Made by a program: the position numbers and the translations under genes. Below are positions 46,082 to 54,615 of a stretch of 64,000 bases of DNA, one piece after another. The stretch comes from an uncultured Pseudomonadales bacterium (GTDB lineage: Bacteria > Pseudomonadota > Gammaproteobacteria > Pseudomonadales > Pseudohongiellaceae), in assembly GCA_947259995.1 (NCBI GenBank), contig CAMYOK010000002.1:62001-126000 (forward strand), read 5' to 3'. The stretch's first letter is position 1. Every line of letters begins with the position of its first letter. Below the pieces are notes generated by a model, which worked only from the letters and a program-made list of their open reading frames with translations, did no database searches and was not told the origin of the DNA.

Positions 46082-46509
46082 AGCGCTTCGAGAAGACTCT
46101 CGCGTAGAACACCAGGATTGTAAAGAGGGTTGCTTCTAAAAGCCGCCACGTCTTCTTCACTGAATGGGCTGCCACTAGTTTGTTGCAGTTCAAAATTCTC
46201 GAGCATCCAGTTCATGACTTGTGCAAGTGCCGCATCACTCAAAGGCGAATAAGCAGCGCCAGGAACACGCACCAAATACTCACGACCTGCAGCAAAACTA
46301 GACAAGAAGCCATAGGTTTCACGCAAGTCGGGAACATCAAGAATCTTACTGCTGCCGTTCTCTAAATGACAGCCACTGCAATGCAACAAATAATCACTGC
46401 GTGCATCTGCTGCTGCCGTAGATGAGAACATCACTAGACTCAAGCTAGGCAGCAAAAAATGACGGCATTGGCGCATTACAGAACGAGAAACGACAGACAG
46501 TAAGCTCAT
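46078..46509 (-). CDS. Small periplasmic monohaem cytochrome c
   Basis: 143 residues from the ATG at 46509, 4 bases beyond the light-chain stop, with AGAGG inside that gene's end as ribosome site. A longer frame would overlap the light-chain gene by 80 bases and is rejected. A signal peptide (cleavage near TAAA-D, about 34) is followed by CSGCH (44-48) and candidate Met ligands M99 and M102. In the aau cluster of Alcaligenes faecalis, orf-2 also encodes a small monohaem cytochrome c just after the light chain; this is its likely counterpart, as electron acceptor or in cofactor maturation. Confidence 0.85.
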   Translation of the reverse strand: MSLLSVVSRSVMRQCRHFLLPSLSLVMFSSTAAADARSDYLLHCSGCHLENGSSKILDVPDLRETYGFLSSFAAGREYLVRVPGAAYSPLSDAALAQVMNWMLENFELQQTSGSPFSEEDVAAFRSNPLYNPGVLRESLLEAL

Positions 46510-46513
46510 ACGG

Positions 46514-47089
46514 TTAGGCCTCTGCTGGTCCAAGCACCAATGAAAGCGTGCAATGGTAAGCATGGCTATTGGCGCCAAAGCACCACAAGACACTGTTAGA
46601 CTTAGACGTCAAATACACAGGGCGATCGCCCTCTGAACGGTGACAACCACAGCTGCCACATGAGCTCTTACCACAACAGTCGTTGTATGAGATCAAGTAG
46701 TTTCTGCCATCGGTAGGGTTATGACATGAACCGACCCACGCCACTGTCGCTGTATCAGACCCTGGTGGACATTGCGTCAAAGTACCACCACAGCAACTAC
46801 ATAGCGAACCACTAAAGGCACAATAGCGCCAGTAGTCACAACTAGTCACATCTCCCATTTCCTCTATATCTGCCACACCATTTACAGGTGCAAGAGGAGC
46901 TGGAGCAGATTGCGCCGAGGCACGCAACATAGGCAGTACAGGCAAGGCACCCATGCCCGCCATGAATACGCCTATACGGCCAATGAACGAACGTCTAGAA
47001 GTGCGCCCAGCGATGAAACGAATGGCACCGGTGGTTTGAGCATCGATGTCTTTTATCAACTGCTTAATTAATTCTTGTCTGTCTTTCAT
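46514..47089 (-). CDS. aauA: TTQ amine dehydrogenase light (beta) chain
   Basis: 191 residues. Tat signal SRRSFIGRIG (31-40), cleavage near ASA-Q. The cysteine-rich mature chain has the TTQ tryptophans W118 (TATVAWVG) and W169 (SVLWCFG), 51 apart as in methylamine dehydrogenase (57/108) and aromatic amine dehydrogenase (109/160). Catalytic Asp is D137 (YNDCC), 19 after the first Trp. Catalytic Thr is T181, 12 after the second Trp, as in aromatic amine dehydrogenase (160 to 172), whereas methylamine dehydrogenase has 14 (108 to 122). It oxidises primary amines to aldehyde and ammonia in the periplasm. Its start overlaps the mauD stop by one base. Confidence 0.93.
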   Translation of the reverse strand: MKDRQELIKQLIKDIDAQTTGAIRFIAGRTSRRSFIGRIGVFMAGMGALPVLPMLRASAQSAPAPLAPVNGVADIEEMGDVTSCDYWRYCAFSGSLCSCCGGTLTQCPPGSDTATVAWVGSCHNPTDGRNYLISYNDCCGKSSCGSCGCHRSEGDRPVYLTSKSNSVLWCFGANSHAYHCTLSLVLGPAEA

Positions 47090-47706
47090 TATGCATGTTC
47101 TCCAATGCGCTCTTCTTTGATCAGATAGTCTTGAATCGATTCATAGCCACTTTCCATTGCAAGGACTAGCGACTCAAGATGCTCGCGGCTGTTTACCAAT
47201 CCTTTGGAGCGAATAACTCCGGCGCTATCGATCAGGACAGCATAAGGTAATTTGCCTACTTCAAATTTCATTCCTAGCTCTAGAGAAACGATGTACGGAT
47301 ACTTCTCAAGCTTCATGCGCTTGATGTACTCGTCATGCTTCTCACGCTCGCCACCATCGCTAGCAAACACTAGGTCTACTCGATCCGCTTTCGCCATATC
47401 TTTTGCGATAGGAACAAGGTCCTTACAGATAGGGCAGGTAGGCGAGACAAAAAGAATCATCTGCGCAAGCTTTGATGGCATACCAATTGGCACTAACACC
47501 TCATTGATATCCGGGATTGATAAAACAGGTGCGGGTTGCCCGACCTCCGGACCAGCGGTTGTCATCAATGCCCCAGCTGGCGCAAGACGCGTGTGTAAAA
47601 TACCGATCTGACGTGCTAACGCAAAGACGGCAACGATGAGTACCAGCATCACCACTGCTAGTAGTATTACAATGGTGAAAATAGAGTTCCCCATTACTGT
47701 TTCCAT
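47089..47706 (-). CDS. aauD: MauD/AauD thioredoxin-like maturation protein
   Basis: 205 residues: an N-terminal membrane anchor (about 9-31) and a thioredoxin-like domain outside with the redox pair C91/C94 in SPTCPICKDL. MauD is needed to form the six disulfides of the light chain correctly in the periplasm. AGGAG precedes the ATG at 47706; a second ATG lies four codons in. It overlaps the light-chain start and follows mauE by 11 bases. A typical member of the mau/aau operon. Confidence 0.92.
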   Translation of the reverse strand: METVMGNSIFTIVILLAVVMLVLIVAVFALARQIGILHTRLAPAGALMTTAGPEVGQPAPVLSIPDINEVLVPIGMPSKLAQMILFVSPTCPICKDLVPIAKDMAKADRVDLVFASDGGEREKHDEYIKRMKLEKYPYIVSLELGMKFEVGKLPYAVLIDSAGVIRSKGLVNSREHLESLVLAMESGYESIQDYLIKEERIGEHA

Positions 47707-47717
47707 TACTGTTACTC

Positions 47718-48236
47718 CTATTTAAGAATTGCCGAATAATTGCGGACTAACTCATCCACTGTTAGGTAAACCATCGCCAATACGGCAGTTAACAAGGCGA
47801 CGACAAATAAATCAGATACCACTAAGCCACGATCTAGTGCAGGAATCGCAAGAACCAAAGCTCCTAGCGCTAACACTGCGTTTCGAAGGACTAGCCACAT
47901 CGACAGCTCTTGCGGCTTAGCACCACAACCACAGTCGATCTCGCCACGACCACGCTTCAGGTTCACTGCCATTGCTAGTGCATAGACCACTAACAATGTG
48001 GCTGAAACAGAACCGGCGAATGGGCGCGTAAGCGGTATCAATAATAAGAACACCAAGCTCATCTCTAACCACGGGAGTATTCGAGCAATAATTGGCAACA
48101 ACTGAGGAGGCAAGATCTTATATGCCCCTAGTTGCGCCTGAAAGTGCGGAATACTCTCGAGCTTGTGTCTGGAGGCCATGAAAAATAACAGGGCCAAAGG
48201 CACGGAGATCACTAGTGGTAGTAATGGATCAATCAT
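47718..48236 (-). CDS. aauE: MauE/AauE membrane protein
   Basis: 172 residues from the ATG at 48236, chosen because AGAGGGGAG lies just upstream; a GTG at 48254 overlapping the heavy-chain stop is the alternative. Four to five hydrophobic helices, with a conserved-looking cysteine motif DCGCG (about 104-108) in a loop. MauE is an inner-membrane protein of the DoxX/MauE family required with MauD for export and disulfide formation of the light chain. It stands between heavy chain and mauD, the order seen in mau and aau clusters. Confidence 0.9.
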   Translation of the reverse strand: MIDPLLPLVISVPLALLFFMASRHKLESIPHFQAQLGAYKILPPQLLPIIARILPWLEMSLVFLLLIPLTRPFAGSVSATLLVVYALAMAVNLKRGRGEIDCGCGAKPQELSMWLVLRNAVLALGALVLAIPALDRGLVVSDLFVVALLTAVLAMVYLTVDELVRNYSAILK

Positions 48237-48250
48237 AGGGGACTCCCCTC

Positions 48251-49390
48251 TCACTCGTAGAGATTTTGGATAAGGCTGCCGCTGACATTCACTTCGCGAA
48301 GTTTCTTACCCGATGCAGGATCGTGAATCTTGATACCGTCACTACCGGCAAGAATCATCAAAGGATTCTCATCAGCGGTTAGCTGTACCGAGCTGATCGT
48401 GTCTGACCCTTCGGCCTCTAGTCGATAGCCGCGACGTTGGGTTTTCACGTTGAACGCCCAAACTTCTGTGCCGGCATCTTCGAATGTTTCCTGCCCGCCG
48501 CCTTTGTGCATTACTGTCATCAAGTAACCCGTAGCATGATTATAGGCAAATGCCTGTCGACCACCGATGCGCCAATCGTCATCATTCAGACGTGTCACAC
48601 CATTGATGTCGACCTCACCATTGGTGATTGGGTTAATTGACCAAGGTTCAGTGACCAATACACGGCCATTCTCGACAGTCACTTCGAAGATCAAACCTTC
48701 CATAGACATAAACATCCAACCTTCATCACCCATTTGCACGGCGTAGTCGAGGATTGGGTCTTCCAAAGCATTGAAGAAAACGTCGCTACGAGTACGCTCA
48801 GTTTCCATGCCTTCGTCAGTTAGTTCGATGTACTGAACCGTGCCGTCTGTGCAAGGCATGATGTAACCATCTTCGATGGGATAGATCATCGCGCAGCCAG
48901 GAGTGGCAATTTCAGTAATAAACTCGTTAGTTTGAATATTCGTGACGCTGAAAGAAGTCGCCGGCGTAATATTCCAAACGCTTAAGAATTTGTCCTTCAG
49001 CAAACCAATCATGCCGCTGTGACCGATACCCGCAGACTTAGGTGGCAGTTCAATCTCGCCTATTGGCTTAGTCGTGCTTGCATCAAAGATGAGTACAACG
49101 TCTTCACGATCTCCGTAATAAGTACGGGAATAGTAACTCCCATAAGCGTAAATTTTATTCTCCGACATATGCGGTCGAACGGCAGGAGAGAAACGAGACA
49201 GAATCAATGTGCCCTTTACTTCCCCAGCATCACCGTCAATCAAAAAAGCCGTATCACGGCCTCTGACTGATACCCAATGTTCGTTCGTCTCGCCAATCGT
49301 CGCTACAGAACCTACTACACTATCCCACTGCGCGTTTGCGGAGGCACAACAGAGCACTAAACTTAGAAAATAGATCGTGCGTTGTAACAT
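48251..49390 (-). CDS. aauB: TTQ amine dehydrogenase heavy (alpha) chain
   Basis: 379 residues from the ATG at 49390 (GGAG 8 bases upstream); the frame extends 105 bases further into the untranslated leader. A Sec signal peptide (cleavage after ANA, about 20) is followed by the seven-bladed propeller of the methylamine/aromatic amine dehydrogenase heavy chain; blade-like stretches include HWVSVRGRDTAFLIDGDAG, KIYAYGSYYSRTYYGDREDV, TEVWAFNVKTQRRGYRLEA and ILAGSDGIKIHDPASGKKL. It binds the light chain in an alpha2-beta2 enzyme. First gene of the operon, about 167 nt downstream of the start predicted for a sigma-54 promoter. Confidence 0.92.
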   Translation of the reverse strand: MLQRTIYFLSLVLCCASANAQWDSVVGSVATIGETNEHWVSVRGRDTAFLIDGDAGEVKGTLILSRFSPAVRPHMSENKIYAYGSYYSRTYYGDREDVVLIFDASTTKPIGEIELPPKSAGIGHSGMIGLLKDKFLSVWNITPATSFSVTNIQTNEFITEIATPGCAMIYPIEDGYIMPCTDGTVQYIELTDEGMETERTRSDVFFNALEDPILDYAVQMGDEGWMFMSMEGLIFEVTVENGRVLVTEPWSINPITNGEVDINGVTRLNDDDWRIGGRQAFAYNHATGYLMTVMHKGGGQETFEDAGTEVWAFNVKTQRRGYRLEAEGSDTISSVQLTADENPLMILAGSDGIKIHDPASGKKLREVNVSGSLIQNLYE

Positions 49391-49567
49391 CTGACACTCC
49401 AATTTTTTGTAGTTAATTTTCTCACGGTCACTGATGAACGATTTGCATCTCGTTATCAATTTAATTCGATCAAGCGATTGCTGAATTGCTGTCAAAAACC
49501 GGTCTCTACGTCGCTAGCTCCAAGCTGAATATAGTTAAGCTGAAACCAGCATTCGCACCTCACAATT

Positions 49568-49584
49568 AGCAACCATTGTGCCAA
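49568..49584 (-). promoter_or_regulatory. Sigma-54 (RpoN) promoter of the amine dehydrogenase operon
   Basis: On the minus strand the sequence is TTGGCACAATGGTTGCT. It matches YTGGCACGrNNNTTGCW in all but one position, with GG and GC exactly 10 bases apart, as sigma-54 requires. The transcription start would fall near 49557, leaving a leader of about 167 nt before the heavy-chain ATG. Sigma-54 control fits a nitrogen-acquiring amine oxidation pathway. Confidence 0.85.
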
Positions 49585-49668
49585 CCCACACTCCAATTCA
49601 TAAGATCATGTAAAACAAAGGAATATAATTTTATATAAGTTAATTTCCTCAGTTTGACGCTAGTAACA

Positions 49669-49706
49669 TGCACCACTAACAGCCGTCCTACTTTTTTTCG
49701 CACCAA
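49669..49706 (-). promoter_or_regulatory. Possible NtrC-like enhancer half-sites
   Basis: GCACCA occurs twice, at 49670-49675 (within TGCACCA) and 49700-49705, in the same orientation and exactly 30 bp apart. This is the half-site of the NtrC consensus TGCACCA-N5-TGGTGCA. They lie about 113 and 143 bp upstream of the predicted sigma-54 start, like the NtrC sites of E. coli glnA. The opposite half-sites are poor (2-3 matches of 7), so this is tentative. Confidence 0.4.
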
Positions 49707-49755
49707 TAGAGGGTCTTATTTGACTAGAAAGCCCCGAGGAAAAGACGGGAAAATT

Positions 49756-51501
49756 CTAATTAATTGATGGGCTTAGCAAGACTTCGGAGAGAGGTAATAG
49801 GTGGGAAGTGTAGGCCGAAGAACGATTACTATAAGCATCGGACACGGGTTGTCGGACCTGCACGGAACTAAATGTGGCAATAGGCCGTTTTGTTTCATGG
49901 GGGCTCAGACAGGCCTGTTCAAAGGCCAGACCAGCAAACTCCAGTAACTGGCGAATTTGCGTGCGAGAATCTTTGACAACTTCAGCGTGATTCACAATAT
50001 GAATCGCCTCAGAAAAATCATCTAACCAATGCCTGCACACTTGCTCATGAAACCTATAGTAGTGCCCTATGTCGGATAGGCTATGGGCGCAAGGCCAGTT
50101 CTTGGCGAATTTGTGCCTAAAAATCGAGAAGCCAACATCGATTGCCTTGCGCTGGGTATGCACGATAGGGGATGCAGGGAATAGTAAGCGAATTAGTGCG
50201 ACTGCGCGGAAATTCAATGGCTGTTTGTCTACAACATATTTGGCTTGGCCACACTCTGGCAAGGCATCAAGATAACGCTGACGCCAGGCATTGCCCTGTA
50301 GGCGAATCAATTGCCTTGCCGCATCGACACCTTGCTTACGCGCAACCTCCATCAGGTCTTCATAAACATCATAAAGCCCTGGCAACTCCCCTGCCCCAAA
50401 AACTGTCGAATGTGACGCGAGAATCGATTCGACTAGAGTGGTGCCAGAGCGTGGCATTCCCACCACAAAAATCGGGCACACCTTATTTTCTTTTTCATCG
50501 TCTAGCTCTACTGAAATAGCTTCTGAAAAAATCTCTTTGAGTAGCACAAACTCACTCTCAACTTGCTCAGGGCGGTACACAAAACCTTCCCGTTCTGAGA
50601 TCAAGCGATTGATTCGGTTAGCAAGGCTCCATGCCGTAAATGCTTGATCGTAGTCTTGACGCTTATCGTAGGCATCACCCAAAGTGAAGCCGAGCATTGC
50701 TCTATAATCCAAAGGAACTGAATTATCATTAAACAATCGGCTCACTACTTGAACATCAACGTCATCCAATCTGCCTTCTCGTAATGTTCCCAACGCCACA
50801 TAGGCCGGAGCAAACTTTGGCATTATAGCGATGGCACTGCGGCAATACTTTTCAGCTTCTTCTAGCTCGCCAGTCATATGATGAAGCCGACTCAACGTGT
50901 AAAGCAATTCGCCTGAATCAGGCGCTAGTTTGTGTGCCGAACTCAACAGAGCACGAGCATCATCATAACGCATCGCTGCAATCGCTAAGCGCGCGGCGCT
51001 TACTAAATGCACTGCATTGTTTGGTTCCAAGTTCAACACGGATTGAAACGCCTCGATGGCTTGTGCAAAACATGATTCTTCGAAATGTGCTCGCGATAAC
51101 GCTTGCCAAGCCTCAATGCAATGAGGTTGCAGCTCGGTCCAAACAGTAGCAATGCGTAACAAAGTTAACCAATCTCGCGATTGCGAAGCTAAGGACACGG
51201 CGACCTGAGACGGTTGAGGATTACTTGGATCGGCAGTTTGTGCGAGGGAAAGTGACTTGAGGGCATTTGCGGTACTGCCAGCACGCGCTTGCGACCTGGC
51301 TAATAACAACAATGCTTGAGGATGATCAGGATGCCGCTCCAATACTGTTTCAAATATTGAAGAGGAAGCTACAAAGTTCCCAGCCTTATATAGTACGGAG
51401 CCTAGCATTAACCCTACATCAAGGTCGCCCGGGTTACGGACGAACGCTTGACGCAGAGAGTCTATATCTTGCTTTGCTTGCACTACACTTGGTCGCGACA
51501 T
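49756..51501 (-). CDS. TPR-containing sulfotransferase family protein
   Basis: 581 residues. The first half (about 20-300) consists of tetratricopeptide repeats (for example ALLLLARSQARAGSTANALK, EAEKYCRSAIAIMPKFAPAY). The second half is a sulfotransferase domain with the PAPS phosphosulfate loop VGMPRSGTTLVESIL (347-361) and a later VDKQPLNF/RKAIDVGFS region for 3'-phosphate binding. No signal peptide. It begins 27 bases after the TBDR gene, with AAGGG upstream, so the two form an operon. Such TPR-sulfotransferases often accompany TBDR genes (my recollection), but the acceptor is unknown. Confidence 0.88.
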   Translation of the reverse strand: MSRPSVVQAKQDIDSLRQAFVRNPGDLDVGLMLGSVLYKAGNFVASSSIFETVLERHPDHPQALLLLARSQARAGSTANALKSLSLAQTADPSNPQPSQVAVSLASQSRDWLTLLRIATVWTELQPHCIEAWQALSRAHFEESCFAQAIEAFQSVLNLEPNNAVHLVSAARLAIAAMRYDDARALLSSAHKLAPDSGELLYTLSRLHHMTGELEEAEKYCRSAIAIMPKFAPAYVALGTLREGRLDDVDVQVVSRLFNDNSVPLDYRAMLGFTLGDAYDKRQDYDQAFTAWSLANRINRLISEREGFVYRPEQVESEFVLLKEIFSEAISVELDDEKENKVCPIFVVGMPRSGTTLVESILASHSTVFGAGELPGLYDVYEDLMEVARKQGVDAARQLIRLQGNAWRQRYLDALPECGQAKYVVDKQPLNFRAVALIRLLFPASPIVHTQRKAIDVGFSIFRHKFAKNWPCAHSLSDIGHYYRFHEQVCRHWLDDFSEAIHIVNHAEVVKDSRTQIRQLLEFAGLAFEQACLSPHETKRPIATFSSVQVRQPVSDAYSNRSSAYTSHLLPLSEVLLSPSIN

Positions 51502-51528
51502 CGCTGACCCTTAAGCTTTAATTAACGC

Positions 51529-54500
51529 TTATCGAAACGGATTTAAATTGCTCATGTCTTCAAAGTTAGCAGTCAAACCCATGTAGAAGTAACGTCCCTT
51601 GGCTCCGATTGGCGTGTTCAAGTAGGTTAGGTCTGGCTCACGATCAGTCAGATTGTTAACCCCTGCATACACTTCAATGCCATTATCAAAGTCATAGGCT
51701 GCTTGCACATCATGAACGAATAAATCATCTGTGTGCATGTAGTCTGAGATATCAGGCTGGCGCTCAATTTCATCTTTTGTGTAGATCGACAGTTCACTCT
51801 GGTGGTGGAGTCGATAAGCAACAGAGATTGGACCGCGATCCCAGTTTGCGCTGAAGTTAACAACCCACTCAGGCGCTTGCTGACCAAGAAGTGTGGATAA
51901 CTGACCCGCTTCTTCAACTTGCTTAGGAGCAACAGTTGGTTGCGTCAGCAATTCATTGAGATAGCTACCATTCAAGCCTAGAGACAATTGCCCCATGTCT
52001 GTACCCAAACCCATCGAATAGTTGACACTGAAGTCAACGCCTGATGTGCTCAAAGCACTCACGTTAACCGGACGCTGCTCTAGGTCAATGATCGCACCGA
52101 CAATACCGGTAGGCGCACGAGAGAACAACGAACAGAATGGGTTATCTAACGATGGTGAATCATAGCACTGCTCTACAATCTCATCATCACTTGGGTAAAG
52201 AATCCCTTGTGTTAGCTCGATTTCCCAAACATCAACTGCCGCCACTAAACCTGGCAACGCTGTTGGCGTAAATACTACACCAAGTGTCTGTGTTTCACTG
52301 GTTTCTTCTTCCAACAAAGGGTTACCCCCTTTGATACCAGGACGACCGACTGGTGAAGCCGAAACGAAAGTGGCAGGATCAATGCCTAAAGCTGACAATT
52401 CGATCGCACAGTTGGCAATGGTATTGGCCGACTGGCTCCCTAGGTTAGCTTGTTCACAGACGTCATCTGGACGGTAAGAAGCTTCGTTATCTGGAGAGAA
52501 CAATTCTGCAAGGTTAGGTGCACGAACCGACTCGCCGAAAGAACCACGAATAATGATACTGTCATTTAGAGTCCAGTTAAGCCCAACACTGTAGGCTGTA
52601 GTTTCACCAATAGTCGAATAATCCGAGAATCGATAAGCCCCGTCCAAACGAAGTGCTTGCATGAATGGACCTAGGTCTTCGAAGACAGGAACCGATACTT
52701 CAGTGAACACTTCTTTCACATCGTATGAAGACTTGCTGTCACGCTCGAAGTTAAGTGACGTCAAACCATTAGGGTTGCTACGAATGTCGTCAACGTCGTT
52801 TGAGACGCGTTCTTCGCGATACTCACCGCCCACAACGAAATCGATTGGACCCGCTGGAAGCTCGAAACCGATACCGGATGTGCTACCCGAGACAAACGCG
52901 TTGTAGACAGTTTGTGAGATCTTGCCGTAGTCGACCAATGGCACCCCATCGCCCGCAATAAACGCCATTGCTGCAGCATTTGGGTTAGACGCATCATAGG
53001 CACCTGGGCTGAAATAGGCCGACGTACCATCTACAAATGGGTTGAATGGCACACAGCCACTGTTAGGACCTGGTTCGAAGCTACCATTAACCCCATCACC
53101 CCAAACTGCGGCGTTGTATGAAGATACAACAACGTCGATCGGAGGGACGGCTGATGGATCAAGATTAGAGCGACAAGTTGCCTGCCCTGTTGCTGGGTCC
53201 GTGACCGCATCCATCGCTGCAAAGTAGCGATCTTCGCGGCGCATATTCAAAAGTCTGTTCTCAACTTCGGTAACACCGTGGTTATACGATGCTTCATAGT
53301 TCAACCAATCAGTCATATCACCGCGAACACCTAGCACGATGCGAGTAGTTTCGCGCGTAATATCATTCGCAGAACGTAACTCGAGGTCATCACGGGCCAA
53401 GTTGATTGTCGGGTCTTGGATATTCGCAAGGACGTCATCAAACGCATCGGGAATAAACGGGTTGTCCAATGTGAGCTGAAGCACTGATGTGAACGATGAC
53501 GAACGTGGGTTCGCCGCATCTGCTGTCACGTACTTGAATTCACCGAATACTGTCGCCTTATCGCTTAAGTCATAGCGCGCATTCAAGTTGAGTGCGTTAG
53601 TTTCAGACTCAGGAAGAAGTTGGCTCGTAAAGAACTGAGTAGGTGTGCCGTCGCCGCCGATCATATGGGCGCCGGAGACACTTTGTCCTAAGTTAAAGGG
53701 CTGACCACTGCTGTTCAAGATCAAGTCGCCGAAACCCAGGTCTTGGCCTGTCGCTGTATTAAAACCCTCGATGTCATAACGACCATCTGGTGCCGTGAAA
53801 ATATAGGTACGATTACCCATTACGATTTTATCTGGCACATTTGGATCGTCTGTTTGACGATATTCTGCAGGGTTGTTGACGATATAGAGTCGTTCATCCA
53901 GACCGTAATCGCGCTCAAAAATTTGCAGCCTTTCTTGCTTGCGGTACTCGTAGCTAGCGGTTACGTTACCTTTTCCTTCGTCAAAGTTCGCACCCCAAAC
54001 CACTGAGGCCATCGACTCTTCAGCATCCCCTTCGCTGGAAATACCACCTTGCGTACGAACTGAAAGTCCTTCGAAGTCATCTTTGAGCACAAAGTTCACT
54101 GCACCCGACACCGCGTCCGCACCATAAACCGCTGATGCACCGCCGGTTAGTACGTCCACTCGCTCTACCAATGCGGTAGGAATAGTATTGGTGTCGACCA
54201 ATGGCTCGCCTGTCGCAACAGAGCTTACATGTCTGCGACCATTAACCAACACTAGCGTGCGGTTGTTACCAAGGTTACGCATATTCAGGGCGTTGATGCC
54301 TGTTTGCGTACCCGAGTTACCGTTGGCTGATTCGTATGAACCGCTTGAACCAATTAGTGAAGCCACTTCACTAACATAATCCTCGATATTCACTTTACCT
54401 GAGGATTCAATAGCACCTGAGTCTAGGGACAGAACAGGAGCGGTGTAATCACCTTCAAATCGAGTGATTCGTGACCCTGTCACCACAACTTCTTCTAACT

Positions 54501-54615
54501 GTGGTTCATCTTGAGCATAAGTTGGTGAAGCCAGCGGCAACAATGCAACCGAGATTGCAGCCGAAAGCGAATTAATTCTGTAACGCTTGGAGTTAAACTT
54601 TGTAGATTTTCGCAT
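51529..54615 (-). CDS. Large TonB-dependent outer-membrane receptor
   Basis: 1028 residues. Signal peptide (cleavage near TYA-Q, about 35), TonB box and plug start EEVVVTGSRITRFEGD, plug segments RTLVLVNGRRHVSSV and VERVDVLTGGASAVYGADAVSGAVNFVL, and a long barrel ending GRYFYMGLTANFED plus a short NPFR tail. The LEEVVVTGSRI group is the one expanded in marine and oligotrophic bacteria, often for peptides, glycans or their products; the ligand is unknown. It heads an operon with the TPR-sulfotransferase and has a sigma-54-like promoter 132-147 bp upstream. Confidence 0.93.
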   Translation of the reverse strand: MRKSTKFNSKRYRINSLSAAISVALLPLASPTYAQDEPQLEEVVVTGSRITRFEGDYTAPVLSLDSGAIESSGKVNIEDYVSEVASLIGSSGSYESANGNSGTQTGINALNMRNLGNNRTLVLVNGRRHVSSVATGEPLVDTNTIPTALVERVDVLTGGASAVYGADAVSGAVNFVLKDDFEGLSVRTQGGISSEGDAEESMASVVWGANFDEGKGNVTASYEYRKQERLQIFERDYGLDERLYIVNNPAEYRQTDDPNVPDKIVMGNRTYIFTAPDGRYDIEGFNTATGQDLGFGDLILNSSGQPFNLGQSVSGAHMIGGDGTPTQFFTSQLLPESETNALNLNARYDLSDKATVFGEFKYVTADAANPRSSSFTSVLQLTLDNPFIPDAFDDVLANIQDPTINLARDDLELRSANDITRETTRIVLGVRGDMTDWLNYEASYNHGVTEVENRLLNMRREDRYFAAMDAVTDPATGQATCRSNLDPSAVPPIDVVVSSYNAAVWGDGVNGSFEPGPNSGCVPFNPFVDGTSAYFSPGAYDASNPNAAAMAFIAGDGVPLVDYGKISQTVYNAFVSGSTSGIGFELPAGPIDFVVGGEYREERVSNDVDDIRSNPNGLTSLNFERDSKSSYDVKEVFTEVSVPVFEDLGPFMQALRLDGAYRFSDYSTIGETTAYSVGLNWTLNDSIIIRGSFGESVRAPNLAELFSPDNEASYRPDDVCEQANLGSQSANTIANCAIELSALGIDPATFVSASPVGRPGIKGGNPLLEEETSETQTLGVVFTPTALPGLVAAVDVWEIELTQGILYPSDDEIVEQCYDSPSLDNPFCSLFSRAPTGIVGAIIDLEQRPVNVSALSTSGVDFSVNYSMGLGTDMGQLSLGLNGSYLNELLTQPTVAPKQVEEAGQLSTLLGQQAPEWVVNFSANWDRGPISVAYRLHHQSELSIYTKDEIERQPDISDYMHTDDLFVHDVQAAYDFDNGIEVYAGVNNLTDREPDLTYLNTPIGAKGRYFYMGLTANFEDMSNLNPFR

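Larger units (their letters stand above)
49391..49755. other. Amine dehydrogenase upstream region, 365 bp
   Basis: No gene is visible. It carries the long leader of the amine dehydrogenase operon, a sigma-54 promoter (49568-49584) and two GCACCA half-sites further upstream (49670-49705). No convincing sigma-70 promoter on the minus strand was found. The 3' end of the TPR-sulfotransferase gene borders it at 49756. Confidence 0.6.

Noticed and set aside
46510..46593. Longer N-terminus for the cytochrome c of the amine dehydrogenase operon
   Set aside because: It would overlap the conserved light-chain end by 80 bases and place the signal peptide inside the protein; the ATG at 46509 has a ribosome site.
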